A stretch of DNA of 10,055 bases from an uncultured Pyrinomonas sp. (lineage in GTDB: Bacteria > Acidobacteriota > Blastocatellia > Pyrinomonadales > Pyrinomonadaceae): contig CAKZOF010000069.1 in NCBI GenBank assembly GCA_937135995.1, positions 1 through 10,055 of the forward strand. Direction: 5' to 3'. The position numbers and the translations under genes were made by a program. Of this stretch, positions 6,350 through 10,055 are shown piece after piece; position 1 is the stretch's first letter, and each line of letters opens with the position of its first letter. The notes under the pieces are model-generated. The model ran no database searches, was not told the origin of the DNA, and was given only the letters and a program-made list of their open reading frames with translations.

Positions 6350-7612
6350 TCAGCGAACCGTTTTCGCGGTGCTGCCGTCCGCCATCTGCATGGCTCGCAG
6401 GCGCTTCGCTTCGTCAAGCACGCGGTGCGCGACTTCGAGCTTGGTCATGCGCGGCAGATCGCGTGCGCGGTCGCGCGCGATTAGCGTGACGATGTTGGTC
6501 TCGGTGTCGAAGCCTGCGCCTTCTTGCGAAACGTCGTTGGCGACGATCAAATCCAGCCCTTTGCGCTCCAGCTTCGCACGCGCTCTCTCGGCGACGCGCT
6601 CGGTTTCGGCAGCGAACCCGACGACGACAAGCGCATCGCGCTTTTGCCGCGCGACTTCGGCCAGTATGTCGGGCGTCGGTTCGAGTTCGAGCGTCAAGCG
6701 GCGGTCGGACTTTTTGATCTTCTGCGGCGCGCGCATCACGGGCCGGTAATCGGCAACGGCGGCGGCCGCAATGAAGATGGTTGCGTCCGGCAGTTCGCTC
6801 ATCACTGCGCGTAGCATCTCCTCGGCGGAGGAGACGCGCACGATGCGCGCCCCGCACGGCTCGGGCGCGCTCGTTGCTGCCGCAACCACGGTCGCTTGCG
6901 CGCCGCGGGCCAGCGCGGCTTCGGCGAGCGCGAAGCCCATGCGCCCCGACGAACGGTTCGAGATGAAACGCACGGGATCGATCTCCTCGCGCGTCGCGCC
7001 AGCAGTGATCAAGATCCGTTCACCCGTCAGATCGCGCGCGCGCCCGTGCGCGTCGAGTAGGCGCAGCGCCGCTTGGACCACCTTTTCAGGCTCGCTCAAG
7101 CGCCCCGGTCCGACAGCGCCGCAAGCCATTTCGCCTCGGTCGGGTTCGATGATATGCACGCCGTCAGCACGAAGTTGAGCGATGGCGCGTTGCGTCGCCG
7201 GGTGGTGCCACATCTGTGGGTTCATCGCCGGCGCAACGATCACCGGCGCGGTGGTTGCCAGATAGGTGGTCGTCAGAAAATCATCGGCGAGGCCAGCGGC
7301 GAATTTAGCGAGAAGGTTGGCTGTCGCCGGAGCGACGAGGAAGAGATCGATCTGTTGCGAAAAACTTATATGCGCGATCGGGTCTGGATTTTCGGGCGCG
7401 TAATCGTCAACGATCACCGGTTCATCTGTGAGCGCGCGAAAAGTCAGCGGGCGGATGAATTCGCAAGCGTGGCGCGTCAGGGCGACGCGCACCGCACACC
7501 CAGCCCTCTGCAGCCCGCGCATGATCTCGACGGCTTTGTAGGCGGCGATGCCACCTGCTACGCCGAGCGCGACGCGCTTTCCGGCGATGCGCGGCGCGCC
7601 GTCATCGAGCAT
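6350..7612 (-). CDS. coaBC: Bifunctional phosphopantothenoylcysteine decarboxylase / phosphopantothenate-cysteine ligase
   Basis: Catalyses two successive steps of coenzyme A synthesis: ligation of cysteine to 4'-phosphopantothenate (CoaB), then FMN-dependent decarboxylation to 4'-phosphopantetheine (CoaC). With the start at 7612 it has 420 residues (E. coli 406). The CoaC half (about 10-190) shows GVAGGIAAYK, catalytic His81 in AHISFSQQIDLFLVAPATANLLAK, PAMN with Asn131, and GEMACGAVGPGRL with Cys164. The CoaB half (about 196-385) shows TAGATREEIDPVRFISNRSSGRMG, AAVADYRP, KIKK, VVGFAAET and DLIVANDV. The usual GPTRE reads GATRE. The start at 7612 is preferred because GAAGGA lies 7 nt upstream; in-frame ATG 7636 or a still longer form to 7777 is possible, but adds sequence outside the domain. 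Two glycosylase genes follow on the same strand. The rpoZ gene often found just before coaBC is not recognisable here. Confidence 0.96.
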   Translation of the reverse strand: MLDDGAPRIAGKRVALGVAGGIAAYKAVEIMRGLQRAGCAVRVALTRHACEFIRPLTFRALTDEPVIVDDYAPENPDPIAHISFSQQIDLFLVAPATANLLAKFAAGLADDFLTTTYLATTAPVIVAPAMNPQMWHHPATQRAIAQLRADGVHIIEPDRGEMACGAVGPGRLSEPEKVVQAALRLLDAHGRARDLTGERILITAGATREEIDPVRFISNRSSGRMGFALAEAALARGAQATVVAAATSAPEPCGARIVRVSSAEEMLRAVMSELPDATIFIAAAAVADYRPVMRAPQKIKKSDRRLTLELEPTPDILAEVARQKRDALVVVGFAAETERVAERARAKLERKGLDLIVANDVSQEGAGFDTETNIVTLIARDRARDLPRMTKLEVAHRVLDEAKRLRAMQMADGSTAKTVR

Positions 7613-7927
7613 CGGTTCATCCTTCGACTGCGCCATGTTTCCGGTGAAAATGTAGCACTCCACGCAAGGCGCGCGCAATGCGTTTGGAAGCCGCCCCGAT
7701 GCAGTCGAAGATCTTCGGCGCGTCTGTTCTGCCGCGCTCCGCCCTGTATTCAGAAGTAGAACCTGTGAGATTAACACCAGTCGACTTCACTAGCTCCAAC
7801 AACCGCAACCGTGTTTGGAAGTGGTTCCTGTGAATCTAGCTCCTCTCGAAACTTTAAGGAGCAGCACGCGCCTTGGTTTCCCCTTGGTTTGGCAAACAGG
7901 GTGCGCCGTTATTAAAATTCGCTTCTC
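7613..7927. other. 315-bp divergent spacer between coaBC and the secreted-protein gene
   Basis: Divergent intergenic region that must carry promoters for both sides. Seen here are a + strand promoter candidate (7889-7918), a 9-bp direct repeat CCTTGGTTT at 7871-7879 and 7882-7890 (11-bp step, about one helical turn), and a bulged inverted repeat around 7881-7901 (CCCT..GTTT-GGC-AAAC..AGGG). The paired repeats just upstream of or overlapping the -35 could be an operator. A 63-codon minus-strand frame with a TTG start (7617-7808) ends just before coaBC, but it has no recognisable family. No clear coaBC promoter was identified. Confidence 0.55.
7889..7918 (+). promoter_or_regulatory. Candidate sigma70-type promoter for the secreted-protein gene
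   Basis: TTGGCA (7889-7894), an 18-nt spacer, then TAAAAT (7913-7918); each hexamer matches consensus at five of six positions. The -10 ends only 9 nt before the ATG at 7928, so the transcript would start about 2-5 nt before the start codon. No ribosome site precedes that ATG, which agrees with a nearly leaderless mRNA. A GTG start at 7958 would be the alternative. Confidence 0.55.
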
Positions 7928-8524
7928 ATGCGAGGCGGTGAAGCGAAAAAGCGACATGTGTGGTGGGGCGCAGCGTGTTTGGTCGTTTTCGTCGTTGCGT
8001 CCGGCGTCCATGCGCAGCGGCGCACCGTCGGTGAGGTGGACGAGCGTGAGTTCGGCCCGGTGGTTCGCGCCTATCTCGGCTACTTGCGTGCCGAAGAGGA
8101 GGTGGTCGACGACCGCGTGAGCCGCCGCGAGATCAGCCCGGCCTATTACCGCCGCAATTCGAATCGCATCCGCGCGTTACGCCGGATGGTGATCGAAATG
8201 GTGCGCGCCACCGGTAACGATTACGTTCCGGAACTCATCGCCGTTGCGCCCGACGAGTTCCACACGATCTTCGAGCAGCCACCGAACCCGCGCTCGCTCG
8301 TCGTCGGCGAGGTGATCAACGACACGTACAGGTTCTTGGGAACGTCGCGCGCTGGCGAGACCTTTTACATCTTCGCGCGACTCGACCCTTATGAACAGTC
8401 CGAATTGATCGAGGCCAAGCGACGCGAAAAGCGAAACGCCACCGCCCATGACGGCGATGATGCGCGCCATCAACACATGACGCACGACGACGTGCGCCCG
8501 AGACGCGCCAACGCGCCTCGTTGA
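7928..8524 (+). CDS. Secreted protein of unknown function
   Basis: 198 residues, no family recognised. Residues 1-29 are a clear Sec signal peptide: a basic n-region (RGGEAKKRH), a hydrophobic core (VWWGAACLVVFVVASGV), and a VHA-Q cleavage site. The mature part is acidic/basic mixed and probably helical to about residue 95 (VRAYLGYLRAEEEVVDDRVSRREI..., then RIRALRRMVIEMVRATG). Next comes a short globular segment (YVPELIAVAPDEFHTIFEQPPNPRSLVVGEVINDTYRFLGT) and a second one, ETFYIFARLDPYEQSELIEAKRREK. The last 30 residues are His/Asp/Arg-rich low complexity (DGDDARHQHMTHDDVRPRRANAPR) and probably disordered. The start at 7928 gives the better signal peptide and fits the promoter just upstream, although no Shine-Dalgarno is seen. 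There are no catalytic motifs. The minus-strand frame across it is a composition shadow. Confidence 0.75.
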   Translation: MRGGEAKKRHVWWGAACLVVFVVASGVHAQRRTVGEVDEREFGPVVRAYLGYLRAEEEVVDDRVSRREISPAYYRRNSNRIRALRRMVIEMVRATGNDYVPELIAVAPDEFHTIFEQPPNPRSLVVGEVINDTYRFLGTSRAGETFYIFARLDPYEQSELIEAKRREKRNATAHDGDDARHQHMTHDDVRPRRANAPR

Positions 8525-8611
8525 GCATCGGTCGTCGAAAGCGTCGGGCGAGGAAGCAGATCCTTCTTCGGCGAAGCTGGCGCGAACGCGCGAATCGAGC
8601 TTGAACGTTTT

Positions 8612-8950
8612 ATGCATCAACCGAGCCTGTTCGATGCGCAGCACAAACCGTCGCCGCCGGATGACACAGTGATCGTGTTGCGCGCGCTCGGCGATTTCCA
8701 GGCGCGCGGAAAGGTCTTGGCCGAGCGCGAGCTCCCGTTGGATCGTTTGCGCGGCGCGTTGCGGCGCGCGGCGGAAGCCTACGGCACCGAAGAGCTGAGC
8801 GACGAACGTGCCGTGGCCGCGCTTCAGGCCTTGGGCGCCGAGGTCAGGCGCGTGCCTCCCTTTTTCGCCAAGCATCCGTACCGCGTCACGGTGCCAACGG
8901 CGTTGGCCGAACGAGCGCGTCGCGCTTATGAAGAGATCGCGGGAGCATGA
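8612..8950 (+). CDS. Small cytoplasmic protein of unknown function with N-terminal QPSLF motif
   Basis: 112 residues, no signal peptide or membrane segment, no known function. It opens with MHQPSLFDAQHK: QPSLF at residues 3-7 has the shape of a beta sliding-clamp-binding pentapeptide (QLSLF type). The body, from DDTVIVLRALGDFQARGKVLAERELPLDRLRGALRRA onward, is arginine/leucine-rich and predicted helical. It is followed by EELSDERAVAALQALGAEVRRVPPFFAKHPYRVTVP and a final helix. The regular residue pattern and third-position GC bias look like a real, conserved gene. No ribosome site is visible before the ATG. It begins 87 nt after the secreted-protein gene, same strand, and may share its transcript. 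A DNA-binding or replisome-associated role is only a guess from the motif and basic charge. Confidence 0.72.
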   Translation: MHQPSLFDAQHKPSPPDDTVIVLRALGDFQARGKVLAERELPLDRLRGALRRAAEAYGTEELSDERAVAALQALGAEVRRVPPFFAKHPYRVTVPTALAERARRAYEEIAGA

Positions 8951-8980
8951 AGTTCAGCCGCGGCGAAACCTCTCCGGCGC

Positions 8981-9010
8981 TTGTTCCTCGCACCCGTCCT
9001 CTGATACCAT
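8981..9010 (+). promoter_or_regulatory. Candidate promoter for the Tat-exported amidase
   Basis: TTGTTC (8981-8986), 18 nt, TACCAT (9005-9010), preceded by a TG one base upstream as in extended -10 promoters. It would give an 80-nt leader. A second possible -10, TAAAAT at 9054-9059, lies nearer the gene but has no good -35. It shares TTAAAATTC with the promoter region before 7928. Confidence 0.35.
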
Positions 9011-9092
9011 GCGCGACCGCACGAAGCTGTCTTCTGCGTGCTTGCGGGCGATTTAAAATTCAGATCACGACGCATTGTCGCCAGTCAACGAG

Positions 9093-10055
9093 ATGAACAG
9101 CAGCCGTCGAAAGTTTCTCGAACGAGCGGCGTTCGGCCTGAGCGTCGCTCCGCTCGGAGCGGGACTGCTCGTCGAGGTGGCGGGCCAGCAAGTCGCTGGC
9201 CCGGCGCGGCGAGCGACGCCGCCCATTTCGGTCTCCAGCGCCAATGGGTTGGCCGCAGTCGCCAAAGCCGTTGAGGTCATGCGACGCGGCGGCGACACGC
9301 TCGATTCGGTTATCGAGGGCGTCAACATCGTCGAACTCGATCCCAAGGACAACTCCGTCGGCTACGGCGGTTTGCCGAACGAGCGCGGCGAAGTGGAACT
9401 CGATGCGAGCGTCATGCACGGGCCCACGCGGCGGGCTGGGGCGGTGGCCGCGCTGCGCGGCGTGCGCACGCCGTCGAAGGTCGCGCGCGTCGTCATGGAA
9501 CGCACCGATCACATCTTGCTTGTTGGGCAAGGGGCGCGCGATTTCGCGACGGCGCACGGGTTCGAAAACGTCGATCTGCTAACGCCGGAATCGCGGCTGG
9601 CCTGGATACGCTGGAAAGAGACGCTGTCGGACCGCGACGATTGGGGGCCGAGTCCACACACGCCAGCACCCGCTTCTCCGGCGGGGCAGCGCCGGTTGGA
9701 GGAAGAACGGAAGCGCGAAAGCGATATTTTGGCCGAACAGCTCGCTGGTGGCGACGAGGACCGCCTGCGCGAACTGCTGGCGTGGGCCGACGAAGTGGCG
9801 CGCCGTCCGCCGACGGGAACGATCAATTGTCTGGCGCTCGATGCCGTCGGCGACATCAGCGGCGTGACCACAACCAGCGGTCTTGCGTGGAAGATCCCAG
9901 GGCGCGTGGGCGATTCGCCGCTCATCGGGTGCGGCCTCTACGTGGACAACGACGTCGGTGCCGCCGGTTCAACGGGGCGCGGCGAAGAGGTGATCTACAT
10001 CAACGGCGCGCGCACTGTGGTCGAGTACATGAAGCGCGGCATGACGCCGGAGCAG
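9093..10055 (+). CDS. N4-(beta-N-acetylglucosaminyl)-L-asparaginase-type Ntn hydrolase, Tat-exported (3' end outside window)
   Basis: 321 codons visible, no stop. Members are made as one chain and cut themselves before a threonine, which becomes the N-terminal nucleophile of the beta subunit; they hydrolyse GlcNAc-asparagine or isoaspartyl bonds. The N-terminus has a twin-arginine signal, SRRKFL (residues 4-9) followed by a hydrophobic stretch, so folded export to the periplasm is expected. The alpha part shows SANGLAAVAKAVEVMRRGGDTLDSVI, YGGLPNERGEVELDASVMHG and VVMERTDHILLVGQGA. The predicted nucleophile is Thr243 (codon 9819-9821) in PPTGTINCLALD. The beta part then shows TTTSGLAWKIPGRVGDSPLIG, VDNDVGAAGSTGRGEE and VVEYMKRG, all close to aspartylglucosaminidase. 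A charged segment at about 170-235 makes the alpha part (242) longer than in the human enzyme. The start is chosen for the Tat motif; the ribosome site is weak. Confidence 0.93.
   Translation, partial: MNSSRRKFLERAAFGLSVAPLGAGLLVEVAGQQVAGPARRATPPISVSSANGLAAVAKAVEVMRRGGDTLDSVIEGVNIVELDPKDNSVGYGGLPNERGEVELDASVMHGPTRRAGAVAALRGVRTPSKVARVVMERTDHILLVGQGARDFATAHGFENVDLLTPESRLAWIRWKETLSDRDDWGPSPHTPAPASPAGQRRLEEERKRESDILAEQLAGGDEDRLRELLAWADEVARRPPTGTINCLALDAVGDISGVTTTSGLAWKIPGRVGDSPLIGCGLYVDNDVGAAGSTGRGEEVIYINGARTVVEYMKRGMTPEQ

Noticed and set aside
7617..7808. 63-codon minus-strand frame directly before coaBC, perhaps rpoZ
   Set aside because: TTG start, no ribosome site clearly placed, and the conserved omega core is absent. 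Its stop near the coaBC start is suggestive but not enough.
8177..8875. 232-codon minus-strand open frame
   Set aside because: Covers parts of two + strand genes and the gap between them; the + strand frames have a signal peptide and coherent patterns, this one does not.

Overview
The window is GC-rich bacterial chromosome with tightly packed genes and no phage, transposase, CRISPR or rRNA/tRNA signature. The gene content suggests an Acidobacteriota-like bacterium, perhaps Blastocatellia. The clues are a family 4 uracil-DNA glycosylase sandwiched between coaBC and priA, a short secreted Sm-like protein, a divergent IscU-type scaffold, and a Tat-exported aspartylglucosaminidase-type amidase. 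This is an inference from remembered gene order and protein style, not a measurement.

Left part (1-1565, + strand): the 3' end of a NifS/IscS-type cysteine desulfurase, a small signal-peptide/membrane protein with an Sm-like middle, and an IscU-like Fe-S scaffold. The last two lie 3 nt apart. Together they look like an Fe-S assembly operon with an unexplained envelope protein inside it. The scaffold lacks the third cluster-ligand cysteine of classical IscU. The operon ends in a 34-nt palindrome over the scaffold stop codon. A convergent spacer follows, carrying an exact 30-bp direct repeat.

Middle (1834-7612, - strand, read right to left): coaBC (coenzyme A synthesis), a family 4 uracil-DNA glycosylase with all four Fe-S cysteines, a second shorter glycosylase paralog that has lost those cysteines and the motif histidine, a Rho-independent terminator, and then priA (replication-restart helicase). 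This is a housekeeping and genome-maintenance block.

Right part (7928-10055, + strand): a secreted protein of unknown function behind a promoter that would give an almost leaderless mRNA, a 112-residue protein of unknown function with a clamp-like QPSLF motif at its N-terminus, and the first 321 codons of a Tat-signal N4-(beta-N-acetylglucosaminyl)-L-asparaginase-type Ntn hydrolase that runs off the window.

The best candidate for something undescribed is the tandem glycosylase pair: an intact Fe-S enzyme next to a cluster-less, His-to-Asn paralog, both with putative beta-clamp motifs in their N-terminal tails. No defence island or other large new system is visible.
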